The notes beneath the pieces were generated by a model. The model had not been told where the DNA came from and made no database searches. It saw only the letters and a list, made by a program, of their open reading frames with translations. A stretch of DNA of 64,000 bases, from the NCBI RefSeq assembly GCF_963676815.1, contig NZ_OY781365.1, positions 1,832,501-1,896,500 on the forward strand, in the 5' to 3' direction. The stretch comes from an uncultured Draconibacterium sp. GTDB taxonomy: Bacteria; Bacteroidota; Bacteroidia; Bacteroidales; Prolixibacteraceae. This document shows, piece after piece, positions 43,936 to 52,636 of this stretch; the stretch's first letter is position 1, and each line of letters starts with the position of its first letter. The translations under genes and the position numbers were made by a program.

Positions 43936-45210
43936 CTAACTACGGTTTTGATTCCGATTCTGATTGGATCGTCGGTTTTGATTTCCCCCGCGGTTTTGTT
44001 TCGGGCCACGGCTTTGTCCACCTTCCTGGTTGCTATTTTGTTTGTGGTCTTGATTTTGCCCCTGTCCTTGTGCCTTTGGCTGATTCTGATTTCTGCCCCG
44101 GCCAGGATTTCGACGGTTACTTCGTTTTTTCGAGCGGCTTTTTTTCTTTGCCCGGTCAAAACGATCCAGATCTTCCTGCCCCACCACATTGTGGAAGGTA
44201 TCCATCTTTTGTGTTCCGGCATCGTATTTTTCAATCACCAGTTTTTCAGGTTTTTTACCGCTACGATTTAAACGTAATACCTCTTTTACCCGTTTTACAG
44301 GAACAGCCACCAGTGTTCCCGGTCCTTCGCCGCGTGGTGCGTACCAGTAAATTCCACCAAAAATATCGGCTTTCAGGAAGGAGTAGGTCATGTGTTCCGT
44401 TTCGAGCGGAATATGGTTTGGCGGGAAATCTTTTTGTGCATCGATGTAGGCATCTACCTCGAAATTGAGGCAGCATTTTAATTTACCACATTGCCCGGCA
44501 AGTTTTTGCGGGTTTAGCGAAATTTCCTGATGACGCGCCGCATTGGTGGTTACCGACACAAAATTGCTCATCCACGTTGAGCAGCAAAGTGTTCGTCCAC
44601 ACGGGCCAATTCCGCCAATTCGGCCGGCTTCCTGGCGCGCACCAATCTGTTTCATTTCGATGCGGATGCGGAACGATTCGGCCAGTACTTTTATCAGCTG
44701 ACGAAAATCAACACGTCCGTCGGCAATGTAATAGAAGATGGCTTTTGTTTTGTCGCCCTGGTATTCCACATCACCAATTTTCATGTCGAGTCGCAGGTCT
44801 TTTACAATCTGGCGCGACTTGATCATGGTTTCGTGTTCCAGCGAAATCGCTTCTTTCCACTTATCAATGTCAACCGGTTTGGCGTGGCGGTACACTTTGC
44901 GGTATTCGCCATTGTTCAGGGTTACTTTGTGGCGTTTCATTTGCTCAAACACCAGCTCCCCTTTCAACGAAATAATCCCAATGTCGTGACCCGGATTTCC
45001 TTCAACGGCCACCAGTTCGCCAACTTTAAGTTTTAGGTTATTTACGTTTTTATAGTAGTCTTTTCGGGTATTTTTAAAACGCACCTCAACAATGTCTTCG
45101 CCTTTGTATGCAGGCTGAACATCGCCAAGCCAGTCGGTAACCTGCAGTTTTCCGCAGTTTCCAACTTTAGTTTGACAAATCCCTCTATCTGTGGTATTTA
45201 CTTCTTTCAT
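43936..45210 (-). CDS. ricT: RicT / PSP1 C-terminal domain protein with an Asn/Gln/Arg/Gly tail
   Basis: 424 residues. The core has six cysteines in the patterns GPCGRTLCC (Cys204, 209, 210) and GQCGKLKCC (Cys241, 246, 247), the Fe-S ligands of RicT (YaaT). In Bacillus RicT works with RicA and RicF in RNA processing. After residue about 360 comes a basic, disordered tail of Asn, Gln, Arg and Gly, likely RNA-binding. It is normally next to holB and gldH; gldH is still there, but holB is 5.8 kb away behind an island. Confidence 0.92.
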   Translation of the reverse strand: MKEVNTTDRGICQTKVGNCGKLQVTDWLGDVQPAYKGEDIVEVRFKNTRKDYYKNVNNLKLKVGELVAVEGNPGHDIGIISLKGELVFEQMKRHKVTLNNGEYRKVYRHAKPVDIDKWKEAISLEHETMIKSRQIVKDLRLDMKIGDVEYQGDKTKAIFYYIADGRVDFRQLIKVLAESFRIRIEMKQIGARQEAGRIGGIGPCGRTLCCSTWMSNFVSVTTNAARHQEISLNPQKLAGQCGKLKCCLNFEVDAYIDAQKDFPPNHIPLETEHMTYSFLKADIFGGIYWYAPRGEGPGTLVAVPVKRVKEVLRLNRSGKKPEKLVIEKYDAGTQKMDTFHNVVGQEDLDRFDRAKKKSRSKKRSNRRNPGRGRNQNQPKAQGQGQNQDHKQNSNQEGGQSRGPKQNRGGNQNRRSNQNRNQNRS

Positions 45211-45412
45211 TCTTTAGGCTTAAGTCCCCCGGCTCTCAGAATTTCTCCGAAAGCCCGTTTTATCCGGCAATGCCAAGATAACTAAATAACTCACAAAAGT
45301 AATGATTAATAGCAATTTGATAGCTAATGGCTTGGTTTTTAAAATGAATCTAAAAAGGAACAATTATTTAGAAGAAATAAAAATTACCCCCCATAAATCT
45401 TTTAACATATTC

Positions 45413-45445
45413 TTTGTGATAGAAAAACAAGAAGTCATATATTTG
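45413..45445 (+). promoter_or_regulatory. Promoter for the surface-protein island
   Basis: TTTG (45413-45416) and TATATTTG (45438-45445) match the -33 and -7 elements with a 21-base gap, the best promoter in the window. The leader to the ATG at 45725 would be about 270 bases. Confidence 0.65.
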
Positions 45446-45617
45446 TAAAGTTGATTCAGGATAACCCCTGCTTTTCGACACAATTTTAACGAGGGACAAA
45501 AATTTTAGGGTGGAGTTTATAGAGCACAGAGGTGTTTTACAACGTTTTATTTTAAAGAATTGCTAATAAGAGTGGTTAATTTTTAAAATAGAAAACGATT
45601 ATAACAACATAAAAACC

Positions 45618-45701
45618 AAGGGCAAAAAGTAACCCAGCCCTTTAAAAGAACCGGGTTACACAACTTGTTCTATAAACCGGAACGGGGAGCAGCAACTCCC
45701 C
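45618..45701 (+). promoter_or_regulatory. Structured leader RNA with interleaved (pseudoknot-type) stems
   Basis: AAGGGC (45618-45623) pairs with GCCCTT (45637-45642); GTAACCC (45629-45635), which lies in that loop, pairs with GGGTTAC (45653-45659). The order a-b-a'-b' makes either an H-type pseudoknot or two exclusive hairpins. A third stem GGGGAG/CTCCCC (45684-45701) lies 24 bases before the ATG. It looks like a regulatory leader for the island; ligand unknown. Confidence 0.45.
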
Positions 45702-45724
45702 TTTCCACAAAACTTTACAAAGAA

Positions 45725-46669
45725 ATGAAAAAATTAGTTTTGTTTGCTATGACTGTAGCATGTTTAAGCATTTTTAATGCTTGTGAAAAGAGTGATGATT
45801 TTATTGATCCGACTGTAGATCAAGAAACAACAAACAATCCCTTGTTTGCAGGACTTGACACCATTGCATTCTCGGTTGAGAATAATATAATGGTATTTGA
45901 AACTGAAGAGGACTACCAAAAATGTCTGGACTTTTTGGGAACTTTAGAAGTTAAAGACTACCAGCTTTTTGAAAAAGAAGTTGGTTTTAGTTCACTTCAA
46001 GCTTTGTCAAATAGCGTGATGCAAACCTGTCCGATTGAGGATGAAAAATTTGCAACCTTATTAAATCCACAAATGCAAATTATTATTGAACATTACCTTT
46101 TCACTTTAAACCATGATGAAGAAAAAGTTGAGGCTTTATTTATTGGCAACGACTATGACCTAAAAAGTATGGATATAAATTCGATGAAAGAATTTAGCTA
46201 TGATGATGATGTATTTGCAATATTAAAAGGTGAAAATTTAAAAAGTGTTGCAACAGATTATTGTGGACAGGAAAATTCTGTTCATGAACCAGGCGATGGT
46301 ATAGTAACAAAGGTTGACTACAATAAATATGGTATATATAATTCTTTAGTCTCTAAAATTTATACCGTATTCTCGGGAAAACCACTTTACCTAAAACATG
46401 AAACAATAGATTCGCCCCTTGGGACTGTACCGGTTGATGATAATGGCACCCCCACCATCCATTCACGGTGCTTTTATAAAAGAAGTGGTAAAGAAAATGA
46501 GATTATATATTCTTATGGATTTTCTTACACAGATCATCTAAAAAAGACATTGTGGGATAATCGAAGAAGACTAATAGGCTTTCGTTTAGACATGAAATAC
46601 TCGTGGAAATTCTCAAATTACGGAACAGTTTCTTACGATACGAATATGATTGAATGCCACCAATACTAA
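45725..46669 (+). CDS. Uncharacterised lipoprotein, first gene of the surface island
   Basis: 314 residues from the ATG at 45725, chosen because it begins a good lipoprotein signal (VACLSIFNAC, Cys20); the frame is open further upstream. After an acidic linker the protein is mixed helix and strand. I do not recognise a family. It is more A+T-rich than neighbours by eye, has the long structured leader, and is separated from the next gene by a 12-base-pair hairpin. Orientation is opposite to the flanking ricT and holB. Confidence 0.7.
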   Translation: MKKLVLFAMTVACLSIFNACEKSDDFIDPTVDQETTNNPLFAGLDTIAFSVENNIMVFETEEDYQKCLDFLGTLEVKDYQLFEKEVGFSSLQALSNSVMQTCPIEDEKFATLLNPQMQIIIEHYLFTLNHDEEKVEALFIGNDYDLKSMDINSMKEFSYDDDVFAILKGENLKSVATDYCGQENSVHEPGDGIVTKVDYNKYGIYNSLVSKIYTVFSGKPLYLKHETIDSPLGTVPVDDNGTPTIHSRCFYKRSGKENEIIYSYGFSYTDHLKKTLWDNRRRLIGFRLDMKYSWKFSNYGTVSYDTNMIECHQY

Positions 46670-46675
46670 AAAAAA

Positions 46676-46705
46676 TTTCATCTCCGGAGGAATCCGGAGA
46701 TGAAA
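46676..46705 (+). promoter_or_regulatory. Intercistronic hairpin in the island
   Basis: TTTCATCTCCGG (46676-46687) and CCGGAGATGAAA (46694-46705) pair perfectly around AGGAAT. No T-run follows directly. It may be a partial terminator or RNA-stability element. Confidence 0.6.
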
Positions 46706-46750
46706 TACCAAAAGCTATTTTTTAAACAACAAATAAATTATTTTATACCC

Positions 46751-47257
46751 ATGAAAACAATATTAACTTTTTTACTTCTTTTTCCAGTTCTGGCTTTTGC
46801 TCAAACCGAAAACAACAGCACTAAAAAATGGAACATCGGAGCTCATTTTGTGCACCGATCGATGAATTCTTATGAATTTTATGATGGCTACAGTTACCCA
46901 CGTTTAAGCGCCGAATACAGTTTTACCAAATGTACATCAGCCGAATTGATGGTAGAACGTATTGGAAAGATCAAAACAACAAATTACACTCATTCTTCTT
47001 ACGCTCCGATTAGCATAGGCTACAAACTCAATGTTTTACCCTGTTTTACGAAAAACGAATGGCTGGTTAACAATTTAAAAGTGTACAACAGTATCAGATA
47101 TTCTGTTGTTTTTTCAGAAGGTCACATAACTGACAATTTTCGATACGCCCCTGGCATTGATTGTTACATCTACAAAAACTTTGGAATTAACACCGAATTT
47201 GTTTTTGGACAAGCCATGAAAACCACTTTTGCTGTAGGAATTAAATACCGCTTTTAA
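46751..47257 (+). CDS. Small outer-membrane beta-barrel-like protein
   Basis: 168 residues from the ATG at 46751, which starts a signal peptide (LTFLLLFPVLAFAQ); an upstream in-frame ATG at 46700 lies inside the hairpin. The mature part is alternating beta strands rich in aromatic residues, ending in GIKYRF, a typical barrel end. No named family recognised. Its stop overlaps the ATG of the DUF4249 gene by one base, so they are coupled. Confidence 0.75.
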   Translation: MKTILTFLLLFPVLAFAQTENNSTKKWNIGAHFVHRSMNSYEFYDGYSYPRLSAEYSFTKCTSAELMVERIGKIKTTNYTHSSYAPISIGYKLNVLPCFTKNEWLVNNLKVYNSIRYSVVFSEGHITDNFRYAPGIDCYIYKNFGINTEFVFGQAMKTTFAVGIKYRF

Positions 47258-48141
47258 TGCATAAAATCTACTTTATTATACTACTGATCGGTTTGTTTTC
47301 AGCATGCATTGAGGTTGTTGACCTGAATGTGGAAGAAACACCACACGAACTAGTGGTAAATTGTTTCTTTACCGAAGGCCAGCCTTTTGTTGTAAATGTT
47401 AGCCGCCTGGCAGCCTACCCCGATTTAACAGATCGAAACCTTGAAGATGCCACAGTTTCGATTTATGAAAACGACATTTTAAAAGGCACATTAAAACACA
47501 CTGAAAATGGCATTTACACCAGAAATTCAATTTCCCCTACATACGGAAATATGTATTCCATAAAAGTAGAAGTACCCGGTTACCCAACAGCAACAGCAAA
47601 CGATTCACTACCTCAAAGAGTTAGTATTGATAGTGGCACTGGGAAATTTGAAGCAGGAAAAGATAATGAAGGTGATTATTACGACCTGTTTACCGCTTCA
47701 TTTACCGACAAAGCAGAAACACAAAATTATTATTCCATAAATTTAAAACACCAGGGAATTAAATATGATACTCATGAAAAATACTGGCATTCTGTCGAGC
47801 TTTTTACAAATGATCCGGTAATACTAGCTGAAGGTATATCTCCAAATGATTACAACATGTACCTTGTATTTAATGATGGTTTATTTGCCAATCAGGACTA
47901 CAAAGTTGCTATAAAATGTGTGTCCTACTACGAACCTGAAGACCAATTCGCACTTGTATTGAATACTGGCACAGCAAATTACTATCAATATCGCAAACGT
48001 CTTCTAAAACACGAGCCCTACTCATACGAAGATCCTTTCAAACCCTATTCTCCTGTTCCTCTCTATTCCAATGTTTCCGGCGGGCAAGGCATTTTTGCCG
48101 GGTACCAGCGCGATATTTATTATTTAAACTTTTCAGACTAA
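47257..48141 (+). CDS. DUF4249 family lipoprotein
   Basis: 294 residues. Lipobox FSAC (Cys17), then IEVVDLNVEETPHELVVNC, the typical DUF4249 start, and a beta-rich body ending with GGQGIFAGYQRD. In Bacteroidota DUF4249 lipoproteins travel with a TonB-dependent receptor carrying a carboxypeptidase-like N-terminal domain, as here (six bases to the next start). By analogy with SusD a surface ligand-capture role is possible; unproven. Confidence 0.88.
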   Translation: MHKIYFIILLIGLFSACIEVVDLNVEETPHELVVNCFFTEGQPFVVNVSRLAAYPDLTDRNLEDATVSIYENDILKGTLKHTENGIYTRNSISPTYGNMYSIKVEVPGYPTATANDSLPQRVSIDSGTGKFEAGKDNEGDYYDLFTASFTDKAETQNYYSINLKHQGIKYDTHEKYWHSVELFTNDPVILAEGISPNDYNMYLVFNDGLFANQDYKVAIKCVSYYEPEDQFALVLNTGTANYYQYRKRLLKHEPYSYEDPFKPYSPVPLYSNVSGGQGIFAGYQRDIYYLNFSD

Positions 48142-48147
48142 CGCCAC

Positions 48148-50493
48148 TTGAAAACACTACTCACCATATTATTTGTTTGCTCATGTATCGTAGCTAAGCC
48201 GCAGGTAATTGTTCACGGTTATATAAAAGACAAAACCAACAACGAGCCACTGATTGGAGCAACCGTTTCAATAAGCGGAACCAGCACCGGAACGTCAACC
48301 AATAACACCGGTTATTTTTCGTTGCGCCTTGCCGATGCCGCCAAAAACAAGTTAACAATGCGTTATATCGGCTACAAGACCGAACAGTTCACAATCAATA
48401 CAAAGAATTCAGCACCTCAGTATTTTTATCTCGAACCAGGCGTTGAAATTGATGAAGTTACAGTAAAAGCGCCCCTGTTTTCTGAGAAACGAATGGGAGT
48501 TAATCTTACCGAAATCCCGGTACAGGAATTGAAAAAACTTCCGGCACTTGGTGGCGAGGTCGACCTGTTACGCACTTACCAGCTTTTGCCGGGTGTGCAG
48601 GGTGGAAGCGAAGGAAAAACAGGCTTGCACGTTCGGGGTGGAGGTCCGGGGCAAAACCTTATTCTATTAGATGGATCGCCTTTGTATTACGTCAATCATC
48701 TGGGCGGTTTCTCATCTATTTTCGATCCCGAGGCCATTAATAATTTCAAACTTTACAAAGGTGGTTTCCCCGCTCGTTACGGTGGCCGCCTGTCGTCGGT
48801 TCTGGATGTGCAAATGAAGGAAGGCGATAAAAACAATAGTGAAACATTTATAAGTATCGGCACTATTTCGGGCCGATTTAATATGCAGGGGCCATTGCAA
48901 CAAGGCAAAGGTTCTTATTTCCTTTCTGTACGGCGAATGTGGCTCGACTTCCTGATGCGACCTTTTACATTAGCTGTTACCGAAAAAGCCTCAATGGGCT
49001 ACAGTTTTTATGATATCAATGCAAAAGCAACACTTCAACTTTCGGAAAAAGACAAACTTTTTATGAGTTTGTATTCCGGTGATGACAAACTTGTACTTTC
49101 CTACAAAGAAGATTTAATTGGCGCAGATCAAAAAGCAAAACAAAAGGTAAAATGGGGAAACCTGCTTGCTGTTGCACGGCTTAACCACACCTTTAAACCG
49201 GGCCTGAGCAATAATACAAAAGTGTCGTTTACCAAGTACCGGTTTATTGACAGAGATAGGTACACCGACAAATCGGATAACACAAAGTATAACTCGGCAT
49301 TTAAAAGTCGTATTTACGATTGGGCTATAAACAGCGATGTTGAGTTTCAGCCGGGAAATGCCTATAAAATGCTGGCCGGTGCCGGTGCCACTTTTCATTT
49401 TTTCATGCCAGGGAAAACATCAGCAAGCAACATAAACGAAGGCGAAACCTACATCGACAGCACTTATGGAAGTACTTCGTTACGTGCATTCGAAAGCCAG
49501 GCCTATATCGAAAACATATTCTCGTTCAAACACCTGAATTTTAATCTTGGTGCGCGTCTCAGTCATTTTTTGGTTGACGGCAAAAATTACTTTTATGCCG
49601 AACCCCGTCTGTCACTTGGTATTCCCATCACCCCATCAACATTGGTAAAAGCATCGTACACCCAAATGCACCAGTATGTTAATATGCTTTCGAATCCAAC
49701 AGCAGGTTTCGAAACCGATTTCTGGGTGCCGGCAACAGAAAAAGTTCCTCCAAGCGGATCGCGACAATTCGCCGTTGGCATTGAAAAAAATACCTCAAAA
49801 TTTGAGGCCGGAATAGAAGCGTATTATAAAAAGTTGAACAACCTGGTTACTTTTAAGGAAGGCGAAGTTTTCCAGGGGAATGCTACCGACTGGCAAGATC
49901 GTGTTGCAATTAACGGAACAGGAACATCGAAAGGAATTGAATTTTTTGCCCGCAAGAAAACCGGAAAAATAACAGGTTGGGTGAGTTATACTTTAGCAAA
50001 ATCGGACCGGCAATTTGATGAAATTAACTTTGGGGAGACCTACCCGTTTAAATACGATCGCCGCCATGACTTAAGTGTAGTTTTGAGTATTCCGATAAAC
50101 GAAGAGTGGAATTTTTCGAGTACCTGGGTTTATGGTTCGGGCTACCCCATTACACTTGCTTTGGGAAAAATGAATACCATTGAAATGAATGATATCCCGA
50201 ATGGCTCGAATAACTACTATCAGTTTGATGAATATGGCGAATACTACGGAAAGAAGAATTCGTTTAAAATGCAGGACTACCACCGCCTCGACATTGGTTT
50301 TACCCGAACACGGGAAAGTTACGGAGTAGAGCGCACGTTAACCATTGGTATTTACAATGTGTACAACCGCAAAAATCCGTATTACTACTTTTATAAACAA
50401 CGAAAACCCTGGCGCGGCGATTACACCACCGAATTATACAAGAGTAGTTTTTTACCCTTTTTACCTGCAATAAGTTATAGTTGGAGGTTTTAA
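48148..50493 (+). CDS. TonB-dependent receptor with carboxypeptidase-regulatory-like domain
   Basis: 781 residues, from a TTG at 48148 that begins a normal signal peptide (TLLTILFVCSCIVAKPQ). Residues 22-108 form the carboxypeptidase-regulatory-like domain (GYIKDKTNNEPLIGATVSIS); a plug domain follows (LLPGVQGGSEGKTGLHVRGG, GGFPARYGGRLSSVLDV), then a barrel ending SYSWRF. It is much shorter than SusC proteins. With the DUF4249 lipoprotein it should form an outer-membrane uptake pair of unknown substrate. The energising TonB-ExbBD is not in the window. Confidence 0.9.
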   Translation: MKTLLTILFVCSCIVAKPQVIVHGYIKDKTNNEPLIGATVSISGTSTGTSTNNTGYFSLRLADAAKNKLTMRYIGYKTEQFTINTKNSAPQYFYLEPGVEIDEVTVKAPLFSEKRMGVNLTEIPVQELKKLPALGGEVDLLRTYQLLPGVQGGSEGKTGLHVRGGGPGQNLILLDGSPLYYVNHLGGFSSIFDPEAINNFKLYKGGFPARYGGRLSSVLDVQMKEGDKNNSETFISIGTISGRFNMQGPLQQGKGSYFLSVRRMWLDFLMRPFTLAVTEKASMGYSFYDINAKATLQLSEKDKLFMSLYSGDDKLVLSYKEDLIGADQKAKQKVKWGNLLAVARLNHTFKPGLSNNTKVSFTKYRFIDRDRYTDKSDNTKYNSAFKSRIYDWAINSDVEFQPGNAYKMLAGAGATFHFFMPGKTSASNINEGETYIDSTYGSTSLRAFESQAYIENIFSFKHLNFNLGARLSHFLVDGKNYFYAEPRLSLGIPITPSTLVKASYTQMHQYVNMLSNPTAGFETDFWVPATEKVPPSGSRQFAVGIEKNTSKFEAGIEAYYKKLNNLVTFKEGEVFQGNATDWQDRVAINGTGTSKGIEFFARKKTGKITGWVSYTLAKSDRQFDEINFGETYPFKYDRRHDLSVVLSIPINEEWNFSSTWVYGSGYPITLALGKMNTIEMNDIPNGSNNYYQFDEYGEYYGKKNSFKMQDYHRLDIGFTRTRESYGVERTLTIGIYNVYNRKNPYYYFYKQRKPWRGDYTTELYKSSFLPFLPAISYSWRF

Positions 50494-50558
50494 AACAGGA
50501 GTTACCTACATTCATAAAGAAACCCTAACTCATTCACCAGATGACCTTTGCGCTCACC

Positions 50559-50873
50559 GCGGAGTTAAATGTTTTATCCGCCGACTTCTATGTTTTCATC
50601 ACAGAGTTAAATGTTTTACCTCCCGACTGCTATGTTTTAATCGCGGAGTTAAATGTTTGCTTTCATTTGTTCTATGTTTTACCCGCTGTGTTAAATGCTT
50701 TAATCGTCAACATCTATGTTTTAATTGCCGAGATAAATACTTTACTTACCGACATGTGTGTTTTACTCACGAAGTTGAATGTTTAAAACTGCGAGATAAA
50801 TGTTTGAATTGCGGCCTTAATTGTTTGCCTCTTAGAGTAGTTTGCTTAAATCCGTTTGCATTAGGTTTGTTTA
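50559..50873. repeat. Fifteen-unit 21-bp degenerate tandem array
   Basis: Units of exactly 21 bp, consensus about GCGGAGTTAAATGTTTTAATC, alternate in two forms (…GAGTTAAATGTTTTA and …GACTTCTATGTTTTC). A T4 tract recurs every 21 bp, two helical turns. One plus-strand frame (50541-50786) reads the array as heptads (AELNVL-, -DFYVL) but stops at unit 11 while the DNA repeat goes on for about 100 bp. It lies 65 bp after the TonB-receptor stop and 92 bp from the convergent holB stop. Confidence 0.85.
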
Positions 50874-50965
50874 AAATCAACTAATGTTCTGGCTCCATTA
50901 ACACCTGATTGCACTATGTGCTGAGCGGTTCAAAACCACTAAGCGCTTGAGGAATCACAAAACAT

Positions 50966-52090
50966 CTACCTTTTTATCAACCGCACCATCCGCAAACCGG
51001 TATCCATAAAAACAATACGTGGGTTACCATTCATGGAGATGTGTTTTATGGCCAGCTCAAATTCGTCGGCAAAAGCCACAATATTGCGCTCGTTAATAAA
51101 AGGTGCGAATTTTTTGCCCCAATCTTTTTCAGCGCGGTTCATATACACAATTTCGCTACGTTTCATGTTCGACACAAAATACTCGCGCACCAATCGCAAC
51201 GAAGCTGCAAAAAAGGCTTTTTGTTTGTCGCGGCCAATTTTTGCCATTTCATCGGCCCAGTCAATCATATCTTTTACCTGCCGGGCGTAGGCAAAACGCA
51301 TCATCTCCTGAAACTTTTGGAAATAAAACTGCTCATCTTCCGACGGCGATAAATAACTGAGCGCTTTCAAATAACTGCCCGAAGCCAAATGAACGGCATC
51401 AGGAATAATCTCCGGATCAACTCCCTCAATTTTCAGCAAAGCATTTTGTATGGATTGGTTATCGACAAACGGAAATTTTACCAGTTGTGCCCGCGAACGA
51501 ATAGTGCCAATCACTCCTTCCTCGTTTTCGGTAACCAGAATAAAAAGTGTTTTGCTTGGCGGCTCCTCAATCATTTTCAAAAGCTTGTTAGAGCAGGCGA
51601 TGTTCATTTTTTCCGGTAACCAGATAATCATCACTTTAAACTCCGACTCAAACGATTTGAGGTTCAACTTTCGCAGAATCGACTCACTTTCGCGCTCGTA
51701 AATTTCGCCCTGTGCATTTCCGGCGTCAATGTGGCTCAACCAGTCGCTCAGTTCAAAATACGGATTGGCCAATACCTTCTCGCGCCACATCGGAAGAAAA
51801 TCGTCGCTAACCGGTTTGTTAAACTGTTTTGCATTAAAAATAGGAAACACAAAATGCAAATCGGGGTGTGCCAGTTTTTGGTATTTGTGGCACGACGGGC
51901 AGGTTCCGCACGAATCGGTTTCGCTGCGGTTTTTGCACGAAACATACTGCGCATAAGCCAGAGCCATGGCCAGCTTGCCCGTTCCCGAAGGGCCGGAAAA
52001 TAGTTGTGCGTGACTGATTCGTTGCTCCTGAACCGACCGGATAAGGCGGCTTTTTATATTCTCTTGTCCTACTACGTCTTTGAAAAACAT
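50966..52090 (-). CDS. holB: DNA polymerase III subunit delta'
   Basis: 374 residues from the ATG at 52090; a longer frame to 52147 runs through its promoter. AAA+ features: DVVGQENIKSRL, Walker A-like GPSGTGK (33-39), four zinc cysteines (Cys52, 61, 64, 67) and KLLKMIEEPPSKTLFILVT. The usual SRC motif reads IRSRAQ. It is a clamp-loader subunit in the replisome. The -7 box ends only four bases before the ATG, so the mRNA is probably leaderless. In related genomes ricT follows directly; here the island intervenes. Confidence 0.92.
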   Translation of the reverse strand: MFFKDVVGQENIKSRLIRSVQEQRISHAQLFSGPSGTGKLAMALAYAQYVSCKNRSETDSCGTCPSCHKYQKLAHPDLHFVFPIFNAKQFNKPVSDDFLPMWREKVLANPYFELSDWLSHIDAGNAQGEIYERESESILRKLNLKSFESEFKVMIIWLPEKMNIACSNKLLKMIEEPPSKTLFILVTENEEGVIGTIRSRAQLVKFPFVDNQSIQNALLKIEGVDPEIIPDAVHLASGSYLKALSYLSPSEDEQFYFQKFQEMMRFAYARQVKDMIDWADEMAKIGRDKQKAFFAASLRLVREYFVSNMKRSEIVYMNRAEKDWGKKFAPFINERNIVAFADEFELAIKHISMNGNPRIVFMDTGLRMVRLIKR

Positions 52091-52094
52091 AAGC

Positions 52095-52102
52095 CAAAAA
52101 TA
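52095..52102 (-). promoter_or_regulatory. Promoter -7 element for holB, four bases from the start codon
   Basis: On the minus strand TATTTTTG is followed by GCTT and then ATG. A transcript starting the usual few bases after the box would begin at the start codon. Confidence 0.55.
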
Positions 52103-52190
52103 GTACTTAATTCTGAAAGTTGGCAATATGCAAAATACAGTTGGCATAGCTACAAGCTATGAGCCGCTAGCCACGAGCTTTTTCTACTTA

Positions 52191-52451
52191 GTGTGGCTTG
52201 GTGCCTTCTTTGTGCAACTTTGTGGTATAACCCTTTAATCTCAAATGCACGAAAACCTGAACCACAATAGACACATAGAAGACATTAGAATTTAAACTCT
52301 TCAAGTTTTATCTATTTGCCCATTGCTATTTGCCCATTGCCAATTTAGACCTTTAAATTGTCCTACTGCTAAATTGTAGAACTGAAAATTGCGACTGTAA
52401 ACTTTCTTCCAACTTCTGAAATCTAAAATCGTTAATCTGCAATCATAATTC
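52191..52451. repeat. Intergenic repeat block with dispersed repeat copy B
   Basis: Contains the same kinds of words as 35006-35200: GTGTGGCTTGGTGCCTTC near 52191, doubled TTTGCCCATTGC near 52316-52340, and the 65-base element at 52387-52451 matching copy A. The rest of 52103-52560 has no coding frame that I can support. Confidence 0.6.
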
Positions 52452-52592
52452 AAAAGCTCAAAAGTCCGAATAACATTATTCCCTTTCTAATATTCTAATT
52501 CTCAACCATTCTTCCGCTCCTCACCTATCTTACCGCAACATTAAATTATGAAAGGCCTTAAAAATCCACTGTTTTTTCGAGCTATTAATTTT

Positions 52593-52600
52593 TATCTTTG
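52593..52600 (+). promoter_or_regulatory. Promoter -7 element for pgk
   Basis: TATCTTTG matches TAnnTTTG, 36 bases before the pgk ATG. Confidence 0.65.
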
Positions 52601-52636
52601 GTTGAATTTTTCAAAAAACATTAAAATTATAATATC

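Noticed and set aside
43627..44271. 214-residue plus-strand frame over gldH and ricT
   Set aside because: Antisense shadow of two clear genes; its composition follows the complement of ricT's Arg/Asn-rich tail.
50541..50786. 81-residue open frame over the 21-bp array
   Set aside because: It is a direct reading of the DNA repeat, stops inside the array, has no signal or known domain, and the repeat continues beyond it; not listed as a gene.
50559..50873. CRISPR array
   Set aside because: 21-bp units are contiguous and degenerate; there are no spacers.
52091..52147. Longer N-terminus of HolB
   Set aside because: It would contain the -7 promoter box; the family start MFFKDVVGQE is at 52090.
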